From NCBI GenBank assembly GCA_000697355.1, contig JNEN01001165.1, positions 1 to 64,000 on the forward strand: 64,000 nt of DNA, in the 5' to 3' direction. The position numbers were made by a program, and so were the translations under genes. Under the pieces are notes generated by a model. The model made no database searches and was not told the origin of the DNA. It was given only the letters and a program-made list of their open reading frames with translations. Within the stretch, counting starts at the first letter, position 1; the number at the start of each line of letters is the position of its first letter. Of this stretch, positions 34,592-46,475 are shown one piece after another. The DNA comes from Syncephalastrum monosporum B8922. Taxonomy: Eukaryota; Mucoromycota; Mucoromycetes; Mucorales; Syncephalastraceae.

Positions 34592-36312
34592 TTACATTTG
34601 GAACAGTAGACTCGCTGCCAGGTCTGGGTTTCCTGATGCCATGTCGAGAGCGTGGATGGCCTCCTTTTCATCCATGGAAAAAGTGAGTCGTCCATTTCTG
34701 TAACATGCGCTTCCATCTTTTTACCTGTCGACTGACACCCAGGTTCACCAGGATATTGATGTGTTCATCGGGGTATTTCGAGGATTCTGCAAAAAAAAAA
34801 AAAAAAAATTAATTACGCATCACCGAAAGTAGTCCTGAGGCTTACCTTGGGTGGATGACGGAGCGGGTGGCGCGCTCGACCCACTGGAAGGGGCAGCAGT
34901 AGAAGCAGACGGCGCACTGGAAGCGGCGGGGGCGGCCGCGTTCGCCGACGCCTGGGGTCCGGCCACACGGGCCTCGGTCGGCATCTCGTCGTCGGCGCTG
35001 CCATGGATCTCAATCATGCGCTGCTTCTCGGGCAGCTCGTGCTCGGCCAGGAAAGGAATATCGCACGAATCAAAGGTGAGCGCATTCTTGCGCAGATCAA
35101 TCGTCGCCCGATGTCGTCGCAGCATGTCCAGGCCAAAGAGCAGCTCGGACCCTTTGCCTTCGACGACAATGAAGGAACATGCTAAAAAGAAGTCCTGCGA
35201 GAGCCGCATCTGCGCGCTGTGAATGCGTCCGAGGATCTTGGCCGTGCCGACGCCCTTGGCCACGCCGCTGAACCGGGTATCGACGAGGCGCATCAGACCA
35301 CACTGCTCGGCGGTCTCGGGACTGACTAGAGGAAGACAAGAAAAAGGCAGGCCAATCGTGTCAGCGGAGGGGGGGGGTTCCCCATCGATCACCCTCTGTG
35401 TGTGTGTGTGTGTGTGTGTGTATATCGTCTGTACTTACTGACAGTGCTTTGGGCACCTGAATCGACGAGCGCCACCAGCTTTTGATGGTTGATCTCGACG
35501 TTGATGTATAACCGGGTCACGCGCGCGAACGACTCGGGGTTGTATTCCATCGCAGCTTCTAGGTTGGCCGCGATATTTTCCTGCCGGATCGCATCCTCGA
35601 TGCGTTTCTGGGCCTCAATGTCCATTGGGTCGTCGTGGATCGATGACCGCCGCTGCTCGGCTTGCCGTCTGCTTTGTTCCAATTGCTGCACCATCGCGGA
35701 AAAGCGGGTCGGGTCGTTCAGTGCCGCACGAGCCAATTCGGGATTCGTCTAATTATTAAAAAGTAGTAGCAGGAGTTAAACAAAGAATTAGAGGGTGAAT
35801 CAACAGCAACCGCTGTGTCGTTCTTTTGCTCTTTACGTTTGCCAGTTGCTGTAGCAGACGCGGATCTGCCAGCACATGTTGTCGCATGAGGTCAAAATTG
35901 GGGTTCTGTCCACCGCCATTCGAGCTGTTGCTACACACACACAAAAATGCACATTGTCAGCTTTGGAAAAGCGGTTCCCGTAAGTCTCAGTGCAGATCAT
36001 GGTTTACTTGAGAGGCACAGAGCGCTGTCGTAGTAAGAGCAGGTCATCTTGGGCGACGCCATATTCTTCGAGAAGCTTCTTGGGCTCTGTCAGTTCGCGG
36101 CCATTGTGGAAGAGTTGCTGACTGGCTGGCTCCATGCCAGACTAGACACACAAGGGCGGACGCGTGCCATGTGAGCTATCGTTATACTATACGTTTCTTT
36201 GTAGAGTGTGTACCTCGGTCTCGAGGAGCGCCTTCAAGTCCTCAATGGCCATTTGACTGTCTATTTCCAGGTTGTAAATGGCATCTGTTTCGGTAGTGAC
36301 AACAATTCTCAT
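34592..36312 (-). CDS. DDI1: DDI1 ubiquitin-receptor aspartic protease
   Basis: Proteasome shuttle and retropepsin-like protease that acts on heavily ubiquitinated substrates. Seven exons (36214-36312, 36008-36141, 35837-35930, 35439-35748, 34846-35325, 34725-34786, 34592-34663) join to 416 aa; yeast Ddi1 is 428 aa. It shows the full UBL-protease-UBA layout. The N-terminal ubiquitin-like domain starts MRIVVTTETD; the catalytic Asp is in LVALVDSGAQSTV; the partner motif MRLVDTRFSGVAKGVG and the LLFGLDMLRRHRATIDL block follow. An Ala/Ser/Pro linker leads to the UBA domain split over the last two exons (YPDEHINILVNLGVSRQ, then EAIHALDMASGNPDLAASLL). The catalytic region is split by an intron immediately after the DSG loop, with a GT microsatellite in that intron (35396-35422). 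Confidence 0.96.
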
Positions 36313-36571
36313 GGTGTTATAACGAAGGGGAGAAGAAAAAGGAAGGAAGGGGTGGAGCAGGTTGTCCCCGATTGTCACTCCGGTGGACAGAAGTTGCATC
36401 TCCATTCTTTGAAACACAGTTCATGCCTGCCATTATTTAATAAGGATAGAAAAAAAAAAACGTAGTTATTATTACAAAATTCAAACTGTAAAAAAAGGTG
36501 TGTGTGTGTGTGTGTGAGTGTGTATTGAAAGGATATCCATAAGACGAAAGAAGATACAAAAACGAGAATAT
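36313..36571. other. Short intergenic with TG repeat
   Basis: 5' flank of DDI1 and 3' flank of the MGA2-like gene; both are leftward. TG microsatellite at 36500-36522. Nothing else seen. Confidence 0.6.
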
Positions 36572-39500
36572 TTAAAAGGGATCAAGCATGAAGTTATAGA
36601 CTTGACCGACCGCGACGCCGAGGTTCTTGATGCAGGGCGTGTTGGTAGAGACGGTGTACAGGTTCGAAAGAAAGACGTTGATGCGCGCAGGCAGCATTGC
36701 CTTGGCGGACTCGACCGCCTCGGAGGGAATGAATTCAGTGAGGGGAATACGCACGACGGCCGGGTTCTTGGTGCTATTGCGTCGTGGCCTGTCATGCTTC
36801 AAGAGGGCGACCACGTCCTGATGGCCAGCCTCGACCGCCATCTTCTCCGCCGTCTTGCCCATGATGTTGCGTTTCGACACGTTGGCCTTGTGGAGCAGGG
36901 CACGCACGATTTTTTCTTTGCCAGTCCAGCTCGCAAAATGCAGCGCCGTGAACCCGTTCTGGTCGGTCTGGTCCACGTCGCATCCGAGCGTCATCAGGAC
37001 CCGGACGAGCTTGTCGTAGCCGCAGATCGTCGCCAGGTGGAGCAGCGTGTGCTGGTTCCGGTTCGTGAGCGAGAGCGCGCCGCAGCATCGCGTCTCGAGC
37101 CGCAGCGTCGCCACCAGCGCTGCAATCACTTGTTCCTCGAGTCGGTTGATGAAGAGCGTCTTGGCGTTATGGTACACCGCCATGGCTGCCTTGGTCGTGA
37201 GCATGTGGCGGTACTCGACCGGACCGCCGGCGAGCGTCGAGGAGGAGCCAGACGGCATCGAGGGCGCGTGATCTTTGCGGTCCGAGTCGCCCTGGACGAT
37301 GCGCATCGCGATCTGGCGTGCGTCCTCGACCCGACCCATCGTCTTGAGGCCCACGACCTGCAGCGCGAGTTCCATCAGCGCGCGGTCGCTCTCGTCAAAG
37401 TACGTAAACAGGACGACGTCCTGGCCCTCGAGCATGAGCGGGTGCTCCTTGAATGAGACCACGACCGGGCCCGGGCTGGCCGCGGGTGGCAGGATGCACA
37501 GCAACGTGTTGGAGCTCCAGCAATGCGTCGGCACAGCCGGGTTCTCGCCAAACAAGCACGTCAGGCCCTCGTAGAAATTGGACCCGAGCACGGTGACCTC
37601 GGCGCCGCCATAGATGGGGCCTTCGGACGGGATCAGGCGGTGGAGGCGGGGCGGGTTCGACGCCGTGGCGCGCTCGGCCGCCTGCTTTTGCTGCATCTTG
37701 GCGTAGATCGTCGAGGCCTGGAACTGCTGCTGCGAGCAGCTCATGGTGGGCCGTCTGCGGTGGTGGTGGAGGGGCGAGGAGAGCGGGTTGCGGGACAGGA
37801 GGGCGTTGTGTGGTGGCTGGTCCGTCGGTAGGTCGGCTGAGGACGCGGAAGGTGGGAGGAGATGGTGTAGGGATGGGTTTTCGTGGAGTAGATTGTAAAG
37901 TTCACCTTGTGGTATCTGTTCTTGTTGCTGCAGGGCATGGTGGATATTGGTGGGTGTGTGGTCCTGCTGGAGTTGGGACAGGAAGCTATGCTGTTGCTGA
38001 GGGGCGGAGGAGGAAGACGAGGAGGGGAGGGTGGATTCGACAGCGATGCGCGATGGCTCGGATGGTTGTTGTTGCTGTTGCTGTTGTTGTTGCTGTTGGA
38101 GCCAGGTGAGCTTAGGGCTTATGGAGTCCTCCTCGACTTGTGATGTAGGCGTAGGCGGCGTGGACGCAACCGGACTCGAGACGCCCGAGTCGGTCTCTCC
38201 CTCTGTGGCTGGCTTCTTTTTCGTAGGATTGGATGGCTCGCCTGCTTCAGATTGTTGGTCATATTCGTTGCGCGTGCGCTTCCTTGACGGAGCAGCCTGT
38301 GTCGCTGCTGTAGCCGCAGCTGTAGCCGTGGTGGTAGCCGTGGCTGCAGCCGCACCAGTTTGGACCTTGGAGCTTTTGTGGTCGTCTGTGATCATAATGG
38401 GGGGCGATCGGCCGGTCGCCACCACGTGATTATGGGCGTCCTTGACGGTGAACACAATACTAAATAATAGAAGTGATGATGATGGTAATAATAAATGGTT
38501 TACCCGAGCATCAGTGATATGTTGTCCCACTCTGCAAAGTGACACTTACCGAAATCCGACCTTCTCACTATGATGACGACAGTAGCACGTTACGCGAGTG
38601 GGCAGGGTGACTTCTCCGTCGTCAAACTCAACATATTCGCTGCAGTTGAACAGCAGGATCTTGCGTCGCTCCTGCGCCATCACCTCCTCGTTGGACAAGT
38701 CCGGCAAGTCGTGCGCAAACAACGCAGCCAGCTTCGCCGCGTTGCCTTCCTTGTTGGCTGCGCGCGCCACCTTGTTGTCCCGCTTGCGCTTCAGACGTTT
38801 GCGCTAATTTAAAATGAAAAAAAAAAAAAAAAAAGGAGAGAAGTTTGAGTCATCCATGTCAAAAAGATAAGACGAGAAAAGAGGGTGATGTCGTACCTCT
38901 CTATGGACACAGCTCGTACACATGATGATCTCATTATCTGGATGGCTGCTGCACACTACGGCGGCCTCGAGGTTCAGTATATTGGAGTCAGTTAAAGACG
39001 ACTTGTCGGCGGCTTGCTTCTGGTGCTTGCGTTTCAGCTTTTCCTTGGCTACCATGTGCTCCGGCAAACGAAGGTGGGACCAATCGGTGGCGAGTTCGCC
39101 GGATGTGTTGATGAGCTGCAAGCAGACCTTGATCTGGGTCTCGACGCGCGACTTGGCGCCGGTAGGAGGTAGACCCAAAACACGGATGGTGCATGGGCTC
39201 TCGATCCTGCTCGAACTGAAACCCGAAAAAAAAAAGAAAACATACATGTCAGTCGGGACTATGCCAAGAAATGCTTATATAACGTACGGCACAATGAACT
39301 TGTTCTTGGTCGGGTCGAGCAGTAAGTTATCGGGTGCAGTAAAGTTGGGATCATGCCCCGATTTAGAGCCGTAGAGACCATTTTGCCTATAAAGATACAT
39401 GCTTGTGCTTTAGCAAGAGAAAAGAAGAAAAAAATGAAGCTAATTCAGGTCCTGTGACCCTGCTGGCTTTACCCATGCAATGCAGCCTGCGCAAGGAAGT

Positions 39501-40083
39501 CTTCAAAGTTCAAACAGTTGCGAGCGAGCACCGGGATAGCATGTAAAAGCGGGTTTGCAAAGACCTGGGGATAGGCCAATTCATCAATACAGTTTCAGAT
39601 TAATTGCATGCATAACCTACGTTGAGCAAGGAAGAGTGTTGTCCATTCGCCGTCTCTTTGCCCTTGGATTTCGACTTCTTCTCAGATGAGGACGTTTTCG
39701 CATTCGACTCCGTCTGCTGCTCGTGCAGGATGAGCTGCTGCTGCTGTTGTTGTGAGTCGTCTAATAAGGGTGCGGTTATGCTGTCGGACCGTGGCTTTTC
39801 ATCGTGCGCCATCATGACCTGAGAAGGATCGAGCACTTTTTTTTTTGTGTTGTGAGTCACATTGTTGCCTGGCAACTCAAATTATTTAAAATAGAGTACC
39901 TGAACTGCCATCGTTGACGTTGTGGTCGAGGACGTATTGCTGGGCGTTGTATTCAGAGACTTGGTTGAGCATATGAAGGAAGTCGTCACTGGTATGGTCG
40001 ACAAAAGAGGATCGTTGTGAACTGAGGGAAGTGCCATCGTCTGCGTCAGGGGCAGGATCGGTCGAATCTATTGAGGGAGGCAT
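36572..40083 (-). CDS. MGA2/SPT23-like IPT-ankyrin regulator
   Basis: Transcription regulator of 1027 aa. In yeast Mga2/Spt23 are ER-anchored precursors that, after ubiquitin-dependent cleavage, activate OLE1 fatty-acid desaturase. Seven exons: 39900-40083, 39621-39868, 39473-39564, 39288-39386, 38897-39215, 38550-38803, 36572-38459. The N-terminal half has the family region (PCTIRVLGLPPTGAKSRVE; IIMCTSCVHRE; RKRLKRKRDNK, a likely nuclear signal; LLFNCSEYVEF). Gln runs and Ser/Pro stretches lead to an IPT/TIG fold (about 670-755; GPIYGGAEVTVLGSNFYEGL) and ankyrin repeats (about 868-960; HTLLHLATICGYDKLV, FTALHFASWTGKEKIVRALL). The C-terminus (ending YNFMLDPF) shows no strong membrane helix, unlike the yeast proteins. 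A missed 3' exon cannot be ruled out. Confidence 0.88.
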
Positions 40084-40441
40084 GACGGATAGAAACCAAA
40101 CGAGAGAGTGAAAAAAGAAGGAAGAAACGGCAAGGTCTCTTTTCCTTGTGAAAGTAGAAAAATAGAATAGAAAAAAAAAAGGGTATAAAGACCAGAAAGT
40201 GGCGAACCCCCACATCATCGTGAACGAGCGAAGTAAGCGGAGTTTTCAAACTTTATTGAATGAAATGACGAGGTGGAGGTAAGAGAGTTTAAATGAATGA
40301 TCGAAAAAAAAAAAAAAGGGATGAAAGATGGGGGAAACGCTGCATTTTTTTTCTTTGTCGTTGGTTGATATTGACAAGCACAGTATTCTGTCTCCTCTGT
40401 CTGTTTTTTTTTTTCTTTTTCTTTTTTACAGTGTTCGCTAT
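40084..40441. other. Intergenic MGA2-like / eIF3g
   Basis: 5' flank of the MGA2-like gene and 3' flank of the eIF3g gene. T-rich (40402-40428) and A-rich (40166-40180, 40304-40317) tracts; no gene seen. Confidence 0.6.
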
Positions 40442-41122
40442 TTACTGGCTGCGGGCAAACTCGACACGCAGAATGAGGTTATCGTAGCCACGGCCGTTGA
40501 TGGCAGCCTGGGCCTTCTCGGCATCCTCCCGGTCAGTGAACGAGACAAAAGCGAAGCCCTTGCACAGGCCCGTCTCACGGTCGCGTGCCAGGTACACGCG
40601 AGCGATCTGACCAAAGCGGTAGAACAGGTCGTAAATATCATTGTCGGTAACATCCTCGGACAGGTTGGTAACGCGGAGGGTGGCGCTGTCATCACGGCGG
40701 TTATCGCGCATCGTCTCGCCGGTCGCGGCGGCGCCCTTGCGCAGATGGGGCGGTACGTACGAGCCACCGGCTGGACGGCCAGCATCCGCACTTGCGCCCG
40801 CTGCTGCTGCCTTGGCCGCTTCGGCACCTAGGATAATAAAGTTTGTGGGTTTCATGCCTGTGGTCAATCACATGCAAAACATGCAAAGCGCAAAGGCCAT
40901 GTGAAAGTTCTTTAAATCCCACTTACCAGCGTCGAGTTTGACGGACTCGAGCGAGTTGGTGATCTCGTCCAATGGCGGCAGCGTATCCTTGTAGGGGCAC
41001 TTTGCTGTGAAATGTTCGCCTTTACAAATACGGCACATGACGTTCTTTGTTTTAGCCTGCCGACGCACTTGTTCTTGTGCTTCTTCGGCCGCAGCTTCAT
41101 CCGCATCCTGGTGATACGTAGC

Positions 41123-41162
<40 letters not shown>

Positions 41163-41762
41163 AAGGTAATGATGATGGTGAGTGTCTTATAAACATGCGA
41201 GTGTCTAGGTGTCTCTTCGTGCTTACCTTGCCAGTGTTGGAACCGAGCTTCAGGGGAATATTCTCACCGATAGTGGTGGTTGACAGATCAGGGCCGGGTT
41301 TGTTTCCTTCCTCCTCACCGAATTTGGCCCACTTTTTGCGGGCTGCCACCGCCTTGTTGACGTGTTCTGTCACCAACTTGGTGCGAATCTTGCGTGTCAC
41401 CTAATCAAGGATTCATCTCACGTTTAGCGCTCGCTCATGCTTTCTTCAGGCCCGAATCGTCATGAAGGCCCGCATCGTACCTTGACTTTCTTTCCGTCCT
41501 CGTTTTCCCGAAATTCGACAATGGTTTTAATGCCGTTTTCGTCAGTAAAGACCTTGGGCTGGTAGGCATCTGTCAATTCAGAGAGAGGCATTAGCGGGTG
41601 AAAACAGGAGTGCAAAACAGGCACGATTCCAGTAGATTGATCGGCTACCTTCTTCCTCTTCGACTTCGTCCGCCCAGGAATGCTTTGTGGGAGCTCTGTT
41701 GAGGAAATGAGTGACATGAGATCGATAAAGACGGGTACGATGGATGCTTACACAGCGGCCAT
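40442..41762 (-). CDS. TIF35: Translation initiation factor eIF3 subunit g
   Basis: Subunit g of eIF3, which binds the 40S ribosome and mRNA during scanning; cytosolic. Six exons (41752-41762, 41649-41695, 41481-41569, 41227-41400, 40927-41107, 40442-40827) join to 295 aa (yeast 274, human 320). The first coding exon is only 11 nt. The N-terminal eIF3g domain has [12 protein letters not shown] and [34 protein letters not shown] follows. A CCHC zinc knuckle ([13 protein letters not shown]) precedes [10 protein letters not shown] and a C-terminal RRM with RNP2 LRVTNL and RNP1 CKGFAFVSF. Intron 4 (41108-41226) has an unbroken 32-nt T tract in gene sense. All motifs and their order match eIF3g. 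Confidence 0.97.
41129..41160. repeat. 32-nt A tract in eIF3g intron 4
   Basis: Uninterrupted A run on the plus strand, i.e. a T run in gene sense, about 20 nt after the donor... acceptor interval begins, within intron 41108-41226. Probably length-variable. Confidence 0.85.
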
Positions 41763-42199
41763 GGTCTATTATAGTGTTAACGTGTACCAGCTTTAAAAAA
41801 TTGCGCACGCTCGTCAAGAAGACGAAAATCAGCCACCCATGTAAGCCTTCTCATTGGCTCATATCATCCAATCAAACCAACATAACTATTTTGTCTCTCA
41901 TCTGCATCCAACTCATATTTATTCGCGCTCCATGTCAGTGTACCTGTCTATGAAGCAGTGATACAGAGTAGCATGTCGTTTACTGATTAATATAAGATAG
42001 CGTACGAGCGTCTTTTAGCCCTGCGAGAGCTACATCCACGTCTATCTTCTGGGAACATCGATCACACTGCTGGATGATGTCACCCAGACACGGCGCTGCA
42101 CAGGGTCGTCATATCGACTGCAGTTCTCAGCGATAAATAGGAAGAGTATATTGGATACATAATAGAAAGCATCGTACAGTAGAGGTTATATATAGCGTC
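41763..42199. other. Intergenic eIF3g / J-domain gene
   Basis: Promoter side of eIF3g and 3' flank of the J-domain gene. No open frame of note and no clear repeat. Confidence 0.6.
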
Positions 42200-43041
42200 T
42201 TATTTCATGACCCCCGCCGCACCCTGCATAAAGAAGCGTGTGAGCAGAGCAGACAGGATGTCCCTGCGTTCGTTGGCACTCAGGCGTTGAAAAGCGGTAT
42301 AGACCGACACACCCTTTCGGTCTCGGATGCTTCCGAGTGTTTTGCCTGCAAAGGCGCCCTATCATAAACAAGAGGAAAAAAAAAAACAAAGGATGAATTC
42401 GTATACGCACACACACAGATTTTAGACAATGGATTGGGGGACTTACGACGGCTGCACCGGGAACGTTGGCGAAAATGAAGCCAAGCAGGGCACCGGCACC
42501 GGCACCCAGACACTGCCAGATAGGCTTCACATGTTCCACTGCATGACTCTGTCAGCTCCACTTTGCCTTTTTCTCTTTCTTGATCCGTATGCCAAGCATT
42601 TCTTATGTTCTTATACTTTACCTTCGGGTCGCAACAGCTCCTCAAAGACGTTGCCAAACATACGGTTGGCGTCGTTCGGCGTGTTGCCAGGCATCGCTTC
42701 TGACATGGGCGTTGCTTTTTGCTGCTTTCGGCGGGTTTGGTCGTACGTCTGCCGACGGTGGGTGTCGCCCAGGATATAATACGCATCCGCGATGATCTGG
42801 AAACGCCGGGTCGCCTCTTCTCGTTCCTCAGCAGACGTATTATCGCTCAGGCGATCCGGGTGGTGGAGCAGCGCTTGCTTCTTGTAAGCTTTGAGCGGGT
42901 GCCAAGAAACGGAAAAGGAAAGCGTGTGAGCCTGAGACGATAGATAACCGTCTGCTATAACCCACCTTCACGGACGTCGGCTTGGCTGGCTGTCTCCGGA
43001 ATTTCAAGAATGCCATAGTAATCGGGAAGTTGGCTCTTCAT
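42200..43041 (-). CDS. J-domain (DnaJ/Hsp40) protein with glycine-zipper tail
   Basis: Hsp70 co-chaperone of 197 aa in four exons (42966-43041, 42622-42888, 42447-42538, 42200-42358). The J domain covers about residues 7-75: DYYGILEIPETASQADVREAYKK, the HPD motif at 35-37 (LLHHPDR) needed to stimulate Hsp70 ATPase, then FQIIADAYYILGD. No Gly/Phe region, zinc-finger or DnaJ C-terminal domain follows, so this is a class C J protein. The C-terminal part (about 118-160) is a Gly/Ala-rich hydrophobic stretch (GAGAGALLGFIFANVPGAAV, then GAFAGKTLG) that resembles a glycine zipper and could insert in a membrane. No N-terminal targeting signal is visible. Partner Hsp70 and location are unknown. Confidence 0.9.
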
Positions 43042-43639
43042 GCTGCACGGTGAATGAGAGAAAGAAGGGAAAAAAAAAGTGGGAAGAAAGGTGAAAGCTG
43101 ATCGTGTCACGTCCCATGCGCCCGTTTCATGCTCCTCCCCCTCCTCCGCGACTGCATTAGTGGAAATGATGTAATCCCAAAAGCGGTAAATTATGTGAAA
43201 AAAGGCACTGATCAATGTACCTTTTGCTTTGTCTCGCCTCTTTTCATCCTTGTTCTCTAGTGTCCACAGGGCCACCTTGCACTTGCTAGCCCAGGTGCTA
43301 ATATCCTTATCTTGGCTCCATGGGGTGCTACTCGTTTTGTGCAGCACACCTCATCTTCGGGTCGCCAAGCATCCGCATACCCAGTAGGGCGACTACCGTC
43401 TAGCAGTCAAGAAGACAATGACAAAAGTATCCTCTACCACGCCATGTTATATCGAAGAAAAGAAGCACGTCCATTTTTCCAAGTTCTGCTCCATTTTGCG
43501 TTTTTAGCAACGAGCCGCCGTAACACCGAGAACTCGGAAAAAGCTGATCACCGTAAAAGGCACATACCTCTCCCCCATATGAATACCAACGTTACTTTGC
43601 GTCGGTCTGAGACCAGAGTACTTTACAATGAGGGCATCT
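43042..43639. other. Intergenic J-domain gene / deubiquitinase
   Basis: 5' flank of the J-domain gene and 3' flank of the USP gene. Short frames without domain signal; nothing else seen. Confidence 0.55.
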
Positions 43640-45712
43640 TTATTTCTTTTTATCGCGGATTTTTCGACCTAGACCCCACCGAGACCGCTTCTCAAGGGTC
43701 TCGGGAGGGGCCGCACTGCTGCTACTGCTCGGTTCGGACGACACCGGCGTAGGAGAGGGTTCCGTATGATTGCGGTGGTGGGGTGGGGGCGGCGTATGCA
43801 GCTGGAATGAAGGATTGACAACAGGTGTGGAAAGGGAAGGATTGTTACCGGCAGGGGAAGTATGAACGGACGGCGACGGCCTGCCGTTCGCCGCATAAAG
43901 GGGGATCATTTTGTTTTGGAAGACATCCAGCGACTCCATGTCGAGATTCACGGCCTGATAGAACAGGACGTAGCCCGACCCACTGCCTGGCAAGTCGCCA
44001 AAGTACTTTTGAATCTCGTCTTCATGGATAGGCTGAATGAAAAAATGCGTTCAGTGCCTCTGCATGCGAATTTTTTTCCCCTCCATGGGACACTTACCGT
44101 AACAACGTCATCGTCAAACAGGATCCATTGGTTGTTGCTCTTGATGATCGTCACATAGTGTCCATGGTGAGGGCCACTCCCAATGTGTATCACGCACGCC
44201 CAGAGTTCATAAAGTCGATCCGCGTCATCGGTATCATCACACTTGACCCGTGTCAGCTAAACCAAGTTCATCTCCTTGTCTTTTAGGCTTACCGTGTTGA
44301 ACAGTCGCAGCTCAAATGGGAAAACGACGCGGTAGGTCAGCTTGATATACTTTTGGAGTTGTTCTTGGTATTTAAACCGCTTCAAATGAAGCGCCAGGAT
44401 GTTGGGCAGCTTCTTGATCTTCATCCTTCGCTCGGCTTCCTGCAAGCCACGACAGACATCGCAGAAGTATTTGTTTTTGTGGCAAAGCGTTTCGCTAGCA
44501 GAGAACTGGCGAAGGCAGGATGTGACGGAGGAGTTCATTTCGACGTCGATGGACAGGTCCATAAACGACTCGTCCCGGCTGGTCACCGTCTCGCAGGTCA
44601 AGCATCGTGTCTCGTTTGAGAAGACACCTTCAAAGAGTTGGTGGACCCACGTCACAGGGGCAGTCGTCGTTGCCTGAGGATCCTTGTCGGAATCTAGCGA
44701 TCCCTGCTTCAGCGTATGAACTCGTTGCTTAATGACATGTCTACCTTCATCGTCTTGTGTCTGCTTCTCAACACCCTTCTTGCCCTTTTGGTACTTTTCA
44801 ACGTCTTCTGCAATACTGTTCAACAGATAATTCAGAAATTCATGCGCATCCTGATGCATGCTTGACCGAAATAGTTCTAAGGACGGAAACGAGGACGAGA
44901 GTTAATTTACTGCCCCATGTTCCTCGTCTTCCCGATATCTCCCCCCGCTGCGCATTTACCGTTTTCTTTCTTGACCTTGTTGATAAAATTGACAGGCGCA
45001 ACGACACCAGTTTTCTTTCGGTGCGTTGATATCTTCCAAAAGAGGTCTTTGAGGGCCGCAAAGAGCGTGTCCTCCATGCCGGGTGCTAAGGGGAGGTTGC
45101 GGGCATCGCTGTCAATGGGGTTGCGTGGAGACGTCACGACCGAGGCGGTGGAGCGGGATTGGCCGCCGTTCACGAGACCGTTCGTGGGAGTAGCGATGCC
45201 GGGGGAGTTGAGGTTGAGACCGGGCGAGCTGGGATGACTGCTCAGAGGAGAAGGAGGCGGCGGAGGAAGGGCAATTGGGTAGTTGGTCACGCATTCCCGG
45301 AATGGTTTGCAATAATAAAGCGCTTGAATGACAGAGTTGCTGTAGCTGTCGTGATAGGGGAGATTAGGTGCAAGTTCATTGAGAAGAAAGGAAGGGGAGA
45401 GGAATGGAGCTCTTGAGTAGTTGAGTAGTTTACTTACCAAGTATTGCCAAACTATATATAGACAACACAGGGCGAAAATAAAAAATAATAAAGAAGCGTG
45501 AGTGCGAGTAGCATAAGAGCGACGGTGATTACGTTTTCTAGACCAAAGTAGCGTTCACCCTCGTCTAGTAAATCAGTGTCGATGGTCGGTTTTCCGGATT
45601 GGCCCTGGCATGGAGCGGGTTAGGTAAGCAAGATAAAGAGGTGGCAAGAATGCATAGAGAGTAGGAAGTTAGTTACCAGGCCCATCCATTTGAAGAATGA
45701 GGTGCTCGTCAT
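43640..45712 (-). CDS. USP12/46 (Ubp9/13)-type deubiquitinase
   Basis: Cysteine protease that removes ubiquitin; family members work with WD-repeat partners. Seven exons (45677-45712, 45533-45604, 45438-45451, 44960-45345, 44293-44876, 44098-44241, 43640-44032) join to 542 aa. The Cys box reads [20 protein letters not shown]; the catalytic Cys (residue 41) has its codon split TG|C across the end of a 14-nt exon. The family block [10 protein letters not shown] follows. Other motifs are [13 protein letters not shown], a zinc site made of CLTCE and [19 protein letters not shown], the His box GPHHGHYVT and [10 protein letters not shown] Pro/Ser-rich insert (about 60-110) and a Pro/Ser tail ending in basic residues are outside the core. 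The insert after the Cys box is longer than usual in USP12/46. Confidence 0.94.
45438..45451 (-). other. 14-nt microexon carrying the USP active-site motif
   Basis: Exon 3 of the deubiquitinase, bounded by atatatag and gtaagt. It codes Phe-Gly-Asn-Thr plus the first two bases of the active-site Cys. Skipping it would shift the frame by two and remove the catalytic motif. Confidence 0.8.
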
Positions 45713-46475
45713 GTCAACGAGGGAGCATTAATAGTGTAGTAAGGTAAGAAGGGAGAGGAGCCGATTATATAAATAAATGTATAGTATAAAAAGAGAGAGA
45801 GAGAGAGGCAGGCAAAGGGTGTGCGACAAAAAGAAAAAGAGAGAGAAGGAACGAATGAAGGGTAGGGTCCGAGATGGCCTGAATAGGCAGGACTCGTTGG
45901 TACGCTGTGTGTATGTGTACAATTTTTGGGTTCACTTTTTCTTTGGCTTTACACGCCGACCCTGGCCGATTTCAACCCTTCTTGGCAGCCCCACATACTC
46001 GTGCGTATCCTTTCTGACGTCCCTGTCATCTACCATTGTCAATAGCATATTGCACGTAAATATGCAGACAAAGTAGTGCCATCTCATTTTATTAACCTGA
46101 CGAAAAAAGAAGTCATGGAACACGTAGGATTTTCATCCCGTTGGCACGGAGACATGATCTTTGTGCAACTTGAACGTCGTTTGCATAATTGGTCCTCTGT
46201 TCACCCTGTTATGAGCATCAATCTGAAAAGCACATATCGCTAGAGAGCCAGAGAGACATCTACTCGGTTCCTTGCAATTACACACCCTTGTAAGCCATGG
46301 ATGCATCTAATTCATACATCCTGGGGCCCTGCCGCTGACACGTATGGCTGTACATATTAGGTCAGAACCAAACCATGCGCATACATAACGTCGCTGCAAG
46401 CAGCAATGAGATCACATGGTCTAATAATGAGACGTTTTCGTACAGTTGCGTCCTCGCCTTTTTAGGAAGGTGTAC
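45713..46475. other. Intergenic
   Basis: 5' flank of the deubiquitinase, with GA repeats (45790-45808) and AT-rich sequence. No gene seen between here and the decayed gene. Confidence 0.55.

Noticed and set aside
36518..37456. 312-codon open frame on the plus strand
   Set aside because: Antisense of the ankyrin part of the MGA2-like gene.
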